DNA of 60,567 nucleotides from Actinophytocola xinjiangensis (GCF_001921215.1 NZ_MSIF01000038.1:1-60567); one strand, 5' to 3'; shown: positions 1 through 9,655, numbered from the stretch's first letter. Made by a program: numbers and translations. Notes: generated from the letters alone by a model not told the origin.

Positions 1-75
1 CCCGGAAGCTAAGCCCTCCAGCGCCGATGGTACTGCACTCGACAGGGTGTGGGAGAGTAGGACACCGCCGAGCAT
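1..75 (+). rRNA. 5S ribosomal RNA, 3' part (cut by the window edge)
   Basis: The first ~75 bases match the conserved 3' half of actinobacterial 5S rRNA, with the GAAGCTAAGCCC...GATGGTACTGC core and the GGTGTGGGAGAGTAGGACACCGCCG end that closes helix I/IV. The 5' half and the rest of the rRNA operon lie outside the window. The exact mature 3' end is estimated. A terminator follows directly, so this is the end of an rRNA operon. Confidence 0.93.
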
Positions 76-81
76 TCATTC

Positions 82-120
82 CCGAAGAGCCCTCCGACAC
101 CTTGGAGGGCTCTTCGGCGT
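82..120 (+). terminator. Intrinsic terminator of the rRNA operon
   Basis: A perfect 14-bp inverted repeat (82-95 and 104-117) surrounds an 8-nt loop and is followed by CGTTT. The strength of the hairpin and its place just after 5S rRNA make it the rRNA operon terminator. Confidence 0.9.
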
Positions 121-172
121 TTCGGCATGTTGAATGATGTTCGGACGACGTCTCAGTCGGTGGAGGATTCAA

Positions 173-3100
173 GTGGCAGAGCACAGGCGACGGGACGAAC
201 GCGCCGACGGCACCCCCCGGGACGACCGTGATCGCTCCCACACCGACCGTAAACCTCACGGCAAATCACGTCGTTACGACAACGACCGCCGCTCCACCGG
301 CGGCGGCTCTGCCGGCTCGTCGAGCGGCGCCCGTCGTAACCAGGACCGTTCCCGAGGTGACCAGTCGGGTTACCGAGGCGGCTCGGGCGCAGATCGTGGC
401 TCCTACCGCCCCCGCCCCGACCGGTCCTCCTCGGACCGAGGCGCCCCCAGCCACCGCAACTCCCGCGACGGCGACCGCCGTGACTCCAGCTACCGCCCCC
501 GCGACTCGAGTTCCCGTGACTTCGACCGCCGCGACTCCGGCTCTCGGGGCTCCGGTTCCCGCGATTTCGTCCGCCGGGACTCGCCTCGCCGCGACTCCAA
601 CTCCCGTGACGGCGGCTTCCGCGAGTCGAACCGTCGAGACTCCACCTCGCGCGACTCGAACCGCCGCGATTTCGGCCGCTCCGGCTCCGACCGCCGCGAC
701 TTCGACCGCCGCGACGGTGGCCGAGGCGACGGTGGCCGCCGGGACTTCAACCGGGGGGACTCCGGCAACCGCGACTCAGGCGGCCGCGATTACGGCAATC
801 GGAACTCCGGCCGCCGCGACACCGACCGGCGCGACTTCGGCAGCGGAGATTCCGGCCGCCGCCCCTTCGGTCGGGGCGATTCGGACCGCAAGGACTTCAA
901 CCGAGGCGACTCCGGCCGCCGCGACTACGGTCGCGGCTCCTCCGGTGCCCCCAGGCGTGAAGGCTCCGGCGGCCGTGACTTCGGCCGAGGTGACTCGGAC
1001 CGCCGCGATTCGGGTCGCGGATCGTCCGACCGTCGCGACTTCGGCCGCCGGGACTCAGGCAACCGCGACTTCAGCCGCGGCGACTCCGGCCGCAGGGACT
1101 TCGGCCGCGGGGGTTCAGACCGCCGCGACTTCGGGCGAGGCGATTCCGGCCGCGATTCCGGCCGTGGTGGCTCTGACCGGCGGGACTTCGCTCGCGGAGC
1201 TTCCGGTGGTCGCGACTCCGCGCGCGGAGACTCCGATCGCCGTGACTTCGGTCGTCGCGACTTCGACCGGGGGAACTCGGACCGCCGCGACAGCCGCGGC
1301 GACTCCAACCGCCGTGACTTCAGCCGGGGTGACTCCGATCGACGCGGCTTCGACCGGGGTGACTCCGGCCGCCGAAGCTTCGATCGTGACGACTCCGTCC
1401 GGCGAGATTCCGATCGTGGAGACTCCGGTCGGCGGGACTTCGACCGCGGGGACTCAGGTCGGCGCGATTTCGGCCGGGGCGATTCCGATCGTCGGGGTTT
1501 CGGGCGGCAGGATTCCGACCGCCAGGGTTCGGACCGGCGGGAGTACCGCCCCCGCACCGATTCCGGTTACCAGCGGCGGGATTCCGGCAGTGACTCCCGT
1601 CCCGGGCGTGACAACCGTGACCGTTCCGGGTACGGCCCCGACTCGGGCGACCGTGGCTACGGCGACCGCCCGAAGCGGTCCGACAACCGGAGCGACTTCC
1701 GCTCCTCGGACCGTGGCGACCACCGCGACCGCACCGGCGGCTCCTCGCGCGGACGGTTCGACAGCGACCGGAGTTCCCGCCGTGGCCCCGGCGGCGACCA
1801 CACCGACTCCCGCGACGAGCGCACGGCCTCCCGCAGCGGCTTCGGCCGCTCAACCCCCCCGGAGAAGTCGGACCACCGCCGGGACGAGCGCCCCCGCCGC
1901 GACCACCAGTCCACCTGGTCCGACCGCCGCCCCCCACGGGACCGGGACGAGCGCCCCGCAACGGCCTACGACGACGACACGTTCGACACCACCCCGGACA
2001 CTCTCGCCGCCCCGACCGAACCCACGGCGACCAGTACCTCCGACGCTCCTGACCACGGCACACCCGACACCGAAGCCGAGCGCGCAGCCTCCGAGGCGCC
2101 CGACGCCAGCTCGACCGAGCCCGGCGCCGACACACCGGAGACCGGGTCACCCGAGGCAGCGTCCGACCCTGCCGAGAGGTTGTCGGAGCGAGACCTGAGC
2201 ACGGCGAGTCCTGCGGACGCCGGGTCCCCCGGTCCCGCCGACGCTGACTCGTCCGAGAGCCGGTCCACCTCTCCCGGTTCGTCCGAGACTGACTCGCCCG
2301 ACGTCAGCTCGCCCGGAAGGAGTGCCGGTTCCGAAACCGACTCGGTTGAGGCCGGCGCGTCCGAGAGCAACCTGACCGACGCCGACTCGAACGGGGCCGG
2401 CCCGACCGACAGCAGCACGCCCGGTGCCAGCTCTACTGGCGCAACCTCTGCCGGTGCCACCTCCACGGGTGCCGCCTCCGCCGGGGCGGGCGACACCGGG
2501 AGCGGTTCTTCCGCTGCGCATGCGGCCGAGCCCGGCTCTGTCGCACGCGACAGCGGGTTGGCCAGGGCGGGCGCCGCTGAAGCCGGCCCGACCGAGCCCC
2601 GTTCCACACGTGGCGGCTCCACCGGCGATGACGGCCCCGCCGAAGCACCCACCGATGGTGGCGCCGGTGGCGATTCGGACACCCTCGCAGGCACCCAGGC
2701 CTCTGCCGATGGCGCCGCTGGATCCGCCGGCGCCGATTCCCACAACGTCTCCGCCGATCGGGGCGCCGGATCCGCCGGGTCCGGCTCGGACCACGGCGAT
2801 CGCAGGGACGCCGCCGAGCGCGGGGACGACCGTGCCCCGGGCGGTGGCGCCGGGCCGGAAGGCACCCGGTCCGGAAACACCGGGCGACCGTCCAGGTCCG
2901 ACTTCGCTGAGCAGGACCTGCACCGGGGCGTGCCCACGCGGGGCAGCCGGCCGCGTAACGACACCGACGGCCCGGAACTCCCGGACGAGATCCAGTTCAG
3001 CGACCTCGACCCCGAGGCCCGCCGTGAGCTTCGCAGTCTCGCCAAGTCCGTGGCCGAGATGGTCGGCCGGCATCTGGTCGCCGCCGGGCAGCTGATCGAC

Positions 3101-3628
3101 GACGACCCGGAGCGTGCGCTCGAGCACGCCAGGTTCGCGCGTTCCCGCGCCGCGCGGGTCGCGATCGTGCGGGAGGCCGCCGGGATCACCGCCTACCACG
3201 CGGGGGAGTGGGCCGAGGCCCTCGGCGAGCTCCGCGCCGTGCGGCGGATGACCGGGGACTCCGCGCACCTGCCGGTCATGGCCGACTGTGAACGTGCGCT
3301 CGGCCGGCCGGAACGTGCTCTCGACCTGGCCGCGGAGGCCGGGCCGGAGCTGCCCAAGGACGTCTCGGTCGAGTTGCGGATCGTGGCGGCGGGGGCGCGG
3401 CGGGACATGGGGCAGGTCGACGCCGCGGTGGTCGCGTTGCAGGGTCCCGACCTGGACCCCGCGAAGCGCGACCCGTGGAGCGCTCGCCTCTTCTACGCCT
3501 ACGCCGACAACCTTGAGGCCGCCGGGCGCACCGAGGAGGCCGTCCGCTGGTTCCTCAACGCCGCCGAGGCCGACCTCGACGAGGAGACCGACGCCGCCGA
3601 ACGCGCCATCGAACTGGGGTCCCGGTGA
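173..3628 (+). CDS. TPR-type protein with giant disordered Arg/Asp/Gly/Ser-repeat N-terminus (Rv1691-like)
   Basis: The start is set at the GTG at 173, six bases after GGAGG (162-166); an upstream in-frame ATG at 134 lacks such a site. The product is 1151 aa. Residues ~30-580 are made almost only of R, D, G, S, F, N and Y in imperfect 10-residue units such as RRDFGRGDSG. Residues ~600-930 are a Ser/Thr/Ala/Pro/Glu/Asp-rich acidic stretch. Only the last ~200 residues look folded; they contain helix pairs like tetratricopeptide repeats and match the conserved protein that precedes the Rv1692 phosphatase in mycobacteria. The stop overlaps the next gene (GTGA), so the two are coupled. The function is unknown. 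The R/G/D-rich part resembles disordered RNA-binding or condensate-forming tails, but that is inference. Confidence 0.85.
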   Translation: MAEHRRRDERADGTPRDDRDRSHTDRKPHGKSRRYDNDRRSTGGGSAGSSSGARRNQDRSRGDQSGYRGGSGADRGSYRPRPDRSSSDRGAPSHRNSRDGDRRDSSYRPRDSSSRDFDRRDSGSRGSGSRDFVRRDSPRRDSNSRDGGFRESNRRDSTSRDSNRRDFGRSGSDRRDFDRRDGGRGDGGRRDFNRGDSGNRDSGGRDYGNRNSGRRDTDRRDFGSGDSGRRPFGRGDSDRKDFNRGDSGRRDYGRGSSGAPRREGSGGRDFGRGDSDRRDSGRGSSDRRDFGRRDSGNRDFSRGDSGRRDFGRGGSDRRDFGRGDSGRDSGRGGSDRRDFARGASGGRDSARGDSDRRDFGRRDFDRGNSDRRDSRGDSNRRDFSRGDSDRRGFDRGDSGRRSFDRDDSVRRDSDRGDSGRRDFDRGDSGRRDFGRGDSDRRGFGRQDSDRQGSDRREYRPRTDSGYQRRDSGSDSRPGRDNRDRSGYGPDSGDRGYGDRPKRSDNRSDFRSSDRGDHRDRTGGSSRGRFDSDRSSRRGPGGDHTDSRDERTASRSGFGRSTPPEKSDHRRDERPRRDHQSTWSDRRPPRDRDERPATAYDDDTFDTTPDTLAAPTEPTATSTSDAPDHGTPDTEAERAASEAPDASSTEPGADTPETGSPEAASDPAERLSERDLSTASPADAGSPGPADADSSESRSTSPGSSETDSPDVSSPGRSAGSETDSVEAGASESNLTDADSNGAGPTDSSTPGASSTGATSAGATSTGAASAGAGDTGSGSSAAHAAEPGSVARDSGLARAGAAEAGPTEPRSTRGGSTGDDGPAEAPTDGGAGGDSDTLAGTQASADGAAGSAGADSHNVSADRGAGSAGSGSDHGDRRDAAERGDDRAPGGGAGPEGTRSGNTGRPSRSDFAEQDLHRGVPTRGSRPRNDTDGPELPDEIQFSDLDPEARRELRSLAKSVAEMVGRHLVAAGQLIDDDPERALEHARFARSRAARVAIVREAAGITAYHAGEWAEALGELRAVRRMTGDSAHLPVMADCERALGRPERALDLAAEAGPELPKDVSVELRIVAAGARRDMGQVDAAVVALQGPDLDPAKRDPWSARLFYAYADNLEAAGRTEEAVRWFLNAAEADLDEETDAAERAIELGSR

Positions 3629-4623
3629 GCCTGCTCGAACGCTACGACGCGCTCCTGTTCGACCTCGACGGCACCGTCTACCGGGGCGAGCAGGCCATCG
3701 ACTCGGCGCCGGACGCGGTGGCGGCCGCGCACCGCGCCGGGGTGACCGTTCGGTTCGTCACCAACAACGCCTCGCGCGGGCCGGACGAGGTCGCGCGGCA
3801 CCTCACCGACATCGGCATCCCGGCCGAGCCCGCCGAGGTCAGTACCAGCGCGCAGGCGGCGGCCAAGGTACTGGCCGACAACCTCGCCGACAACGACAAC
3901 GGCAACGGCAACGGCACGGTTCTCGTTCTCGGGTCGCCGGCGCTGGAGCGGGAGGTCGAGCTCGTCGGGCTCCGGCACACCCGCACCGCCGGCGACGACG
4001 TGGTCGCCGTCGTGCAGGGGTTGTCCAAGGACCTGGGCTGGCGCGATCTCGCCGAGGCGTGTGTCGCGCTCAACGCCGGGGCGTTCTGGGTCGCCTGCAA
4101 CGTCGACCCGTCGCTGCCGACCGAGCGCGGTCTCTTACCCGGCAACGGATCCCTCGTCGCCGCGCTGCGCACGGCCACCGGCCGGGAGCCGGTCGTCGCC
4201 GGGAAACCGGCCATTCCGTTGATGGCCGAGGCGCTGCGGTCGGCCGGGACGGACCGGGCGCTGGCCATCGGCGACCGGCTGGACACCGACATCGACGGGG
4301 CCGTCGCCGCCGGGCTGGACTCGCTGCTGGTCCTGTCCGGGGTCACCACGGCCGCCGGCTTGCTCGCCGCGCGGACCAGGCCCACCTACCTCGCCGCTGA
4401 CGTCGCGGCGATCGGTGAGCCGGCGCGGCGGTTGGCCGTCGGCGCCCAGCCCGACTGGGACCTCGACGGTGACACGATCGTCCACCGGGGCACCGGCGAG
4501 CCCGACGCGCTGTCGTTGCTGCGTGTGCTGGCCGCCGGGGAACCGGGCCGGCGCGCGGTCCCCGGCGACGACGCTGCCAGGGCGGCACTCGCGCACCTCG
4601 GCCTGCCCGATGGGCTAGCGTGA
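3625..4623 (+). CDS. HAD-IIA family phosphatase (Rv1692-like, probable glycerol-3-phosphate phosphatase)
   Basis: The 332-aa protein has the HAD nucleophile motif DLDGT (13-17), the motif II TNN (46-48) and a late GDRLDTDIDGA motif with the Mg-binding aspartates, in the order typical of the NagD/HAD-IIA subfamily. The M. tuberculosis gene at the same place (Rv1692) has been described as a D,L-glycerol-3-phosphate phosphatase in glycerophospholipid recycling; function here is by homology and position. It starts with a GTG overlapping the previous stop by 4 nt. A short Asn/Asp/Gly-rich insert (around residues 90-98) is an oddity but should fall in a loop. Confidence 0.88.
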   Translation: MSLLERYDALLFDLDGTVYRGEQAIDSAPDAVAAAHRAGVTVRFVTNNASRGPDEVARHLTDIGIPAEPAEVSTSAQAAAKVLADNLADNDNGNGNGTVLVLGSPALEREVELVGLRHTRTAGDDVVAVVQGLSKDLGWRDLAEACVALNAGAFWVACNVDPSLPTERGLLPGNGSLVAALRTATGREPVVAGKPAIPLMAEALRSAGTDRALAIGDRLDTDIDGAVAAGLDSLLVLSGVTTAAGLLAARTRPTYLAADVAAIGEPARRLAVGAQPDWDLDGDTIVHRGTGEPDALSLLRVLAAGEPGRRAVPGDDAARAALAHLGLPDGLA

Positions 4624-4627
4624 CACC

Positions 4628-4798
4628 GTGCACCCACAAGCGCCGACCGCCGGCGACGAGGCCCTGACCGACGCCCTGGCCGACGCGCTCGCCGGCACCG
4701 AGTCACTCGACCACGTCCCGCTGGCCGACCACGTGGCCCGGTTCGACACGGTGCACACCGCCCTCAACGACGCGCTCTCGCGCATCGACACGGACTGA
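4628..4798 (+). CDS. Small conserved protein (Rv1693-like)
   Basis: A 56-aa reading frame starts at the GTG at 4628, four bases after the phosphatase stop, and ends three bases before tlyA. It encodes an acidic, mainly helical peptide rich in Ala, Asp and Leu. M. tuberculosis has a protein of nearly the same size (Rv1693) in exactly this slot, which is the main support. No domain or function is recognisable. The tight spacing implies co-transcription. Confidence 0.7.
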   Translation: MHPQAPTAGDEALTDALADALAGTESLDHVPLADHVARFDTVHTALNDALSRIDTD

Positions 4799-4801
4799 CC
4801 C

Positions 4802-5599
4802 GTGCCCCGCCGGACCCGGCTGGACGCGGAACTGGTTCGCCGAGGCCTCGCCCGATCCCGCGAGCACGCCTCGCAGCTCATCGCCGACGGTCGGGTGACC
4901 GTGCGCGGAACAGTCGCCGGGAAACCGGCGACAGCCGTCGAGACCGACGCGCCCGTCGTCGTCCGCGAGCAGCAGGGCGAGGACTGGGCGTCGCGGGGTG
5001 CGCACAAGCTGATCGGCGCGCTGGACGCGTTCGACGTGCGGGTCGAGGGCCGGCGCGCGCTTGACGCGGGCGCTTCGACCGGCGGGTTCACCGACGTGCT
5101 GCTGCGCCGCGGTGTCCGCGAGGTGGTCGCCGCCGACGTCGGCCGGGGGCTGCTGGTGTGGCGGCTGCGCACCGACGAGCGGGTCGTCGTGCTGGACCGG
5201 ACCAACGCGCGTTCCCTGACGCCCGAACAGCTCGGCGGGCCGGTGGACCTGGTCGTGGCCGACCTGTCGTTCATCTCGCTGCGCCTCGTGCTGCCGGCGT
5301 TGCTGGCCTGCGCGACCGAGGACGCCGACCTGCTGCCGATGGTCAAACCCCAGTTCGAGGTCGGCAAGGAGCGGCTCGGTTCCGGCGGAGTCGTGCGCGA
5401 CCCTGAACTGCGCGCCGACGCCGTACGTACTGTTGTCGGGGAGGCCGAGACGCTGGGGCTGCGCGTGCACGGTGTCACGGCCAGCCCTCTTCCCGGGCCG
5501 TCCGGGAATGTCGAGTACTTCGTGTGGCTTCGACGCGGCGAGCCGAATCCCGAGGCGGCGGCGCTGGTCGAGGCCGCGGTGCGGAAAGGACCTCAATGA
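4802..5599 (+). CDS. tlyA: TlyA family 16S/23S rRNA 2'-O-methyltransferase
   Basis: The 265-aa protein has an N-terminal S4 RNA-binding domain (about 4-60), the SRGAHKL segment (64-70) with the catalytic lysine, and a class I methyltransferase fold with motif I ALDAGASTGGF (from residue 86) and a DLSFIS motif. TlyA methylates C1409 of 16S and C1920 of 23S rRNA, and its loss gives capreomycin resistance in mycobacteria. The start is a GTG. The stop overlaps the nadK start as ATGA, so translation is coupled. Confidence 0.93.
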   Translation: MPRRTRLDAELVRRGLARSREHASQLIADGRVTVRGTVAGKPATAVETDAPVVVREQQGEDWASRGAHKLIGALDAFDVRVEGRRALDAGASTGGFTDVLLRRGVREVVAADVGRGLLVWRLRTDERVVVLDRTNARSLTPEQLGGPVDLVVADLSFISLRLVLPALLACATEDADLLPMVKPQFEVGKERLGSGGVVRDPELRADAVRTVVGEAETLGLRVHGVTASPLPGPSGNVEYFVWLRRGEPNPEAAALVEAAVRKGPQ

Positions 5600-6483
5600 C
5601 CGGACGTGAGGTGCTGCTCGTCGTGCACACCGGCCGGGCCGACACGCTGCACACGGCGGAGAAGGTCGCCGGCTGGTTCGGCGAGGCCGGCATCCGGCTG
5701 CGGGTGCTCGCCGACGAGGCCCCGCAGCTGGACAGCGCCTGCTACCAGTCGGTGGTGCACACCGGGCCCGAGGCCGCCGCCGGCACCGAGTTGGTGTTCG
5801 TGCTCGGTGGCGACGGCACGTTGTTGCGCGCCGCCGAACTGGCGCGTGCGGCCGGGGTCCCGGTGATCGCGGTGAACATGGGCCGGGTCGGGTTCCTCGC
5901 CGAGGCCGACTCGAACGTGCTCGAACAGGCCGTTCGCCAGGTCATCGCGCAGAACTACGAGGTCGACGACCGGATGACCGTCGACGTGAGCGCGTCGCTG
6001 GCCGGTCGCCGGCTCGCCTCGACGTGGGCGCTGAACGAGGCCAGCGTGGAGAAGAGCAGCCGCGAACGGATCCTCGACGTGCGGATCGAGGTCGACGAGC
6101 GCCCGGTGTCCTCGTTCGGCTGCGACGGCGTGCTGTGTGCGACGCCGACCGGGTCGACGGCCTACGCGTTCTCCGCCGGTGGGCCGGTGGTGTGGCCGGA
6201 CGTGCAGGCGTTGCTGGTGGTGCCGTCGAACGCGCACGCCATGTTCTCCCGGCCGCTGGTGGTCTCGCCCGGGTCGGTGGTGGCGGTCGAGGTCGACCCG
6301 GACGGCCATCCCGCCGTGTTGTGTTGCGACGGCCGGCGCACGTTCGTGCTGCCGCCCGGCGCGCGGGTCGAGGTGGTCGGCGGCGCGAAGCCGGTGCGGC
6401 TGGTGCGGCTGCGGAAGGGCCCGTTCACCGACCGGCTGGTGCACAAGTTCGAGCTGCCGGTGCAGGGCTGGCGCAACCGGTGA
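5596..6483 (+). CDS. nadK: NAD kinase
   Basis: ATP(or polyphosphate)-dependent phosphorylation of NAD to NADP. The ATG at 5596 is chosen because it overlaps the tlyA stop and follows GGAAAGGA by five bases. This gives 295 aa, and an upstream extension inside tlyA is rejected. The GGDGT motif lies at 71-75 and a WALNEASVEK segment carries the second conserved NE pair. Gene order tlyA-nadK-recN is conserved in actinobacteria. Confidence 0.95.
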   Translation: MTGREVLLVVHTGRADTLHTAEKVAGWFGEAGIRLRVLADEAPQLDSACYQSVVHTGPEAAAGTELVFVLGGDGTLLRAAELARAAGVPVIAVNMGRVGFLAEADSNVLEQAVRQVIAQNYEVDDRMTVDVSASLAGRRLASTWALNEASVEKSSRERILDVRIEVDERPVSSFGCDGVLCATPTGSTAYAFSAGGPVVWPDVQALLVVPSNAHAMFSRPLVVSPGSVVAVEVDPDGHPAVLCCDGRRTFVLPPGARVEVVGGAKPVRLVRLRKGPFTDRLVHKFELPVQGWRNR

Positions 6484-6561
6484 GCGGTTTCGGCCGGCGA
6501 ATCGAACACACATGTGGATGGATACGAGCTTTCGGCGGCCGTAGCGGATAAAGTGCGCGCT

Positions 6562-8346
6562 GTGTTGGCCGAAATGCGCATCGAGGGCCTCGGCGTGATC
6601 GACGAGGCCACGCTCGAACTTGACCCGGGACTCACCGTCGTCACCGGTGAGACCGGCGCGGGCAAGACCATGGTCGTCACCGGGCTGCACCTGCTGTCCG
6701 GCGGCCGGGCCGAGGCGTCCAGAGTCCGCAGCGGCGCCTCGAAAGCCGTTGTCGAGGGCCGGTTCGACGCCCCGCCGGGCAGCTCGGCGGCCAAGGTCGC
6801 CGGCGACGCCGGTGCGGAGCCCGATGCCGACGGAGCCCTCATCGCGTTACGGACCGTCACCACCGACGGGCGTTCCCGGGCGCATCTGGGGGGCCGGTCG
6901 GTGCCGGTCGGGGTGCTGTCGGAGCTGTCGGAGCAGCTGATCGCCGTGCACGGCCAGAACGACCAGCTGCGGTTGTTGCGGCCGGCCGAGCAGCGCGGTG
7001 TGCTGGATCGTTTCGCCGGTGAGGAGCTGCTCAACGCGCTGGCCGACTACCGTCGGGTGCGTGAGCAGTGGCACGCGGTCGCCACCGAGCTCGCCGAACG
7101 CGCCGCGCGCTCCCGGGAGCTGGCCCGCGAGGCGGACCTGCTGCGCCACGGCTTGGCCGAGATCCAGGCCGTCGACCCCCAACCCGGCGAGGACGACGAC
7201 CTGGTGGCCAGGGCACGGCGCCTGGCCGACGCCGACCAGCTGCGGGAGTCGGCCACCGCGTCGTCCTACGCGGTGAGCGGTTCCCCGGAGGGCGACCCCG
7301 ACGCGCCAGGAGCCCTGGGCATGATCGCCGACGCCCGGCACCGCCTGTCCGCGTCGGAGGACCCGCGCCTGCGCGACCTGGGTCCCCGCCTGGCCGAGGC
7401 GGAGGCGCTGCTGGCCGACGTGGGCAGCGAACTGACCAGCTACCTGGAATCCCTGGACGCCGACCCGGCGGCCCTGGAGCAGGTCCTGGCCAGGCAGGCC
7501 GAGCTGAAGGGCCTGACCAGGAAGTACGCCGCCGACGTCGACGGTGTGCTCGCCTGGGCCCAGGACGCCGAGCGGCGCCTGTCCGGCCTGGACACCTCCG
7601 AGGAGGCCCTGGCGGCGCTGGCCACCCGCCGTGACGAGCTCGCGGTGGAGCTGGCGGCCAAGGCCCACGCGCTGACGGAACTGCGCGTGGCGGCGGCCGA
7701 CCGGTTCGCCAAGGAGGTGACCGTCGAGCTGAGCGGTTTGGCGATGGGTCAGGCCAGCATCGACGTCGTGATCAGTACCAGGTGGGCCGAACCCAACGAA
7801 ACCCACGCCCTGCGCGTGGCGGGCGGCGACGGCGGCGACGCCCTGGTCCATGCGGGGCCTGACGGCATCGACGAGGTGGAGCTGCGCCTGGTCGCCCACG
7901 ACGGCGCCACCCCGCTCCCGGTCCACAAGGCGGCCTCCGGCGGCGAACTGTCCCGGGTGATGCTGGCGATCGAGGTCGTCCTGGCCCATTCCGACCCGGT
8001 GCCGACACTGGTGTTCGACGAGGTCGACGCCGGCGTCGGTGGCCGCGCGGCGGTCGAGATCGGGCGCCGGCTGGCTCGGTTGGCGGCCAGCCACCAGGTC
8101 ATCGTCGTGACGCACCTACCGCAGGTGGCGGCCTTCGCCGACCGGCACCTGGTCGTGGACAAGAGCGCCAAGGGTGGCGTGAGCCGAAGCGACGTCCGAG
8201 TGGTGGCGGACAAGGACCGCGTCGTCGAACTGGCCCGAATGCTGGCAGGCATGGATTCGACGGAGACCGGACGGGCGCATGCCGAGGAACTACTGACCGC
8301 TGCGGAGAAGGACAAGAAGGCTTCTCGTAAGCGTCGTCGTCGGTAA
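6562..8346 (+). CDS. recN: DNA repair protein RecN
   Basis: SMC-like ATPase for double-strand-break repair. The GTG at 6562 is chosen so that the protein opens with the family start (V/M)LAEMRIEGLG; longer in-frame starts extend it by 16 residues without family support. The 594-aa protein has Walker A GETGAGKT at 29-36, a long alpha-helical middle rich in Glu/Arg/Ala that should form the coiled coil, an ABC-type signature around SGGELSR, and Walker B LVFDEVDAGVGG. The Lys/Arg-rich end (KKASRKRRRR) is typical. Confidence 0.94.
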   Translation: MLAEMRIEGLGVIDEATLELDPGLTVVTGETGAGKTMVVTGLHLLSGGRAEASRVRSGASKAVVEGRFDAPPGSSAAKVAGDAGAEPDADGALIALRTVTTDGRSRAHLGGRSVPVGVLSELSEQLIAVHGQNDQLRLLRPAEQRGVLDRFAGEELLNALADYRRVREQWHAVATELAERAARSRELAREADLLRHGLAEIQAVDPQPGEDDDLVARARRLADADQLRESATASSYAVSGSPEGDPDAPGALGMIADARHRLSASEDPRLRDLGPRLAEAEALLADVGSELTSYLESLDADPAALEQVLARQAELKGLTRKYAADVDGVLAWAQDAERRLSGLDTSEEALAALATRRDELAVELAAKAHALTELRVAAADRFAKEVTVELSGLAMGQASIDVVISTRWAEPNETHALRVAGGDGGDALVHAGPDGIDEVELRLVAHDGATPLPVHKAASGGELSRVMLAIEVVLAHSDPVPTLVFDEVDAGVGGRAAVEIGRRLARLAASHQVIVVTHLPQVAAFADRHLVVDKSAKGGVSRSDVRVVADKDRVVELARMLAGMDSTETGRAHAEELLTAAEKDKKASRKRRRR

Positions 8347-8470
8347 GAAGCACGGAAATCAAGAAGAAACCCATGCACCCCAAGAAAACCCATCACCCGA
8401 AAAGGTAATCCCCAGTCACCCGCCGGCGTGGCGGGACCAGCGGCAGATCAGTCCACGTCACCATCCGCCC

Positions 8471-9655
8471 ATGAAGCTCAGTGGGCTGCTCACGCGATCA
8501 GGCCAGAACCGCCCCGGTATCGCCGGCACTGCCAGGGTCGACAAGCGCACCGGTGAGCTTCTGCGGCGCATCGATCGTCACGAGATCGTCGTTCTGGACC
8601 AGGTTGATCTCGACCGGAGCACGGCTGATGCCCTGGTCGAGGCGGGGGTCGTCGGGGTGGTGAACGCGTCACCGTCCATTTCGGGGCGGTTCCCGAATTT
8701 GGGGCCGGAGATCATTGTGGGTGCCGGGATCATCCTGATCGACGGCGTGGGTCCGGAGATTCTGCGGGTCGTCCGGGACGGGAGCAAGATCCGGCTTTTC
8801 GACGGGGGGATCTTTCTCGGGGATCGGGAAGTCGGGCGGGGGACCGAGCAGTCCGTCGAGACCGTCGCGGATCTGATGATCGGTGCGAAGGCCGGTATGT
8901 CGGCCCAGCTCGAGGCGTTCTCGGCCAACACGATCGAGTTCCTGCGCCGTGAGCGCACGCTCATTCTGGACGGGGTGGGGGTTCCGCAACTCCATCTCCC
9001 GCTGCACGGGCGGCAGGTGCTGATCGTCGCCCCGGGGCACGGGTACGACGAGGATCTGAACGCCCTGCGCCGCTACATCGGGGAGCACCGGCCGGTGATC
9101 ATCGGCGTCGACTCGGCGGCGGACACGCTTCACCAGCGCGGGTATCAGCTGCACGTGATCGTCGGTGATCCGGATCGGGTGAACAACGACACCCTGCGTA
9201 GCGGTGCGGAGGTTGTGGTGCCGGCGCATGTCGACGGGCACGCGCCGGGGCTGGGGCGGATCCAGGACCTGGGGATCGGTGCGGTCACCTTTCCCGCCTC
9301 GGGGAATCCCGAAGATCTCGCGCTGCTGCTGGCCGACGTGCACGGGGCGAGCCTGGTGGTCACCGTCGGGTTCCAGGCCACGCTGAGTGAGTTTCTCGAC
9401 CGGGGGCGCTCCGGGTCGAACCCGTCGACCTTCCTCACCCGGCTCAAGCTCGGCAGCAAGATCGTCGACGGGCGGGCCGTGGCCACCCTGCACCGCAGTC
9501 GCGTGTCATTCGGGGCGGTGCTGCTGCTCGTGATCGCCGCGCTGGTCGCGGTGCTCGTCGCGCTGGCCGTGTCCGGGGTCGGCGGCGTCTACCTCGACTG
9601 GGCCGGTGACAGCTGGAACAGCCTGCTCACCTGGATCAAGGGACTACTGCCGTGA
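8471..9655 (+). CDS. steA: SteA, cytokinetic-ring / peptidoglycan-hydrolase regulation protein (Rv1697-like)
   Basis: The 394-aa protein starts MKLSGLL like its mycobacterial counterpart. It contains a thiamin-pyrophosphokinase-like central fold and one strongly hydrophobic C-terminal membrane segment (roughly residues 345-372). SteA and SteB were described in Corynebacterium glutamicum as a pair acting in cell separation. The stop overlaps the next start (GTGA), and the partner gene follows. The 124 bp between recN and steA contain no evident Shine-Dalgarno sequence near the ATG. Confidence 0.88.
   Translation: MKLSGLLTRSGQNRPGIAGTARVDKRTGELLRRIDRHEIVVLDQVDLDRSTADALVEAGVVGVVNASPSISGRFPNLGPEIIVGAGIILIDGVGPEILRVVRDGSKIRLFDGGIFLGDREVGRGTEQSVETVADLMIGAKAGMSAQLEAFSANTIEFLRRERTLILDGVGVPQLHLPLHGRQVLIVAPGHGYDEDLNALRRYIGEHRPVIIGVDSAADTLHQRGYQLHVIVGDPDRVNNDTLRSGAEVVVPAHVDGHAPGLGRIQDLGIGAVTFPASGNPEDLALLLADVHGASLVVTVGFQATLSEFLDRGRSGSNPSTFLTRLKLGSKIVDGRAVATLHRSRVSFGAVLLLVIAALVAVLVALAVSGVGGVYLDWAGDSWNSLLTWIKGLLP

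Noticed and set aside
228-3268. Long open frames on both strands over the TPR gene (for example 656 aa on plus and 407 aa on minus)
   Set aside because: They are shadows of the repetitive GC-rich reading frame, with Thr/Ala/Pro or Arg/Ser low complexity and no ribosome sites. Only the frame starting at 173 ends in a conserved domain and connects to the next gene.
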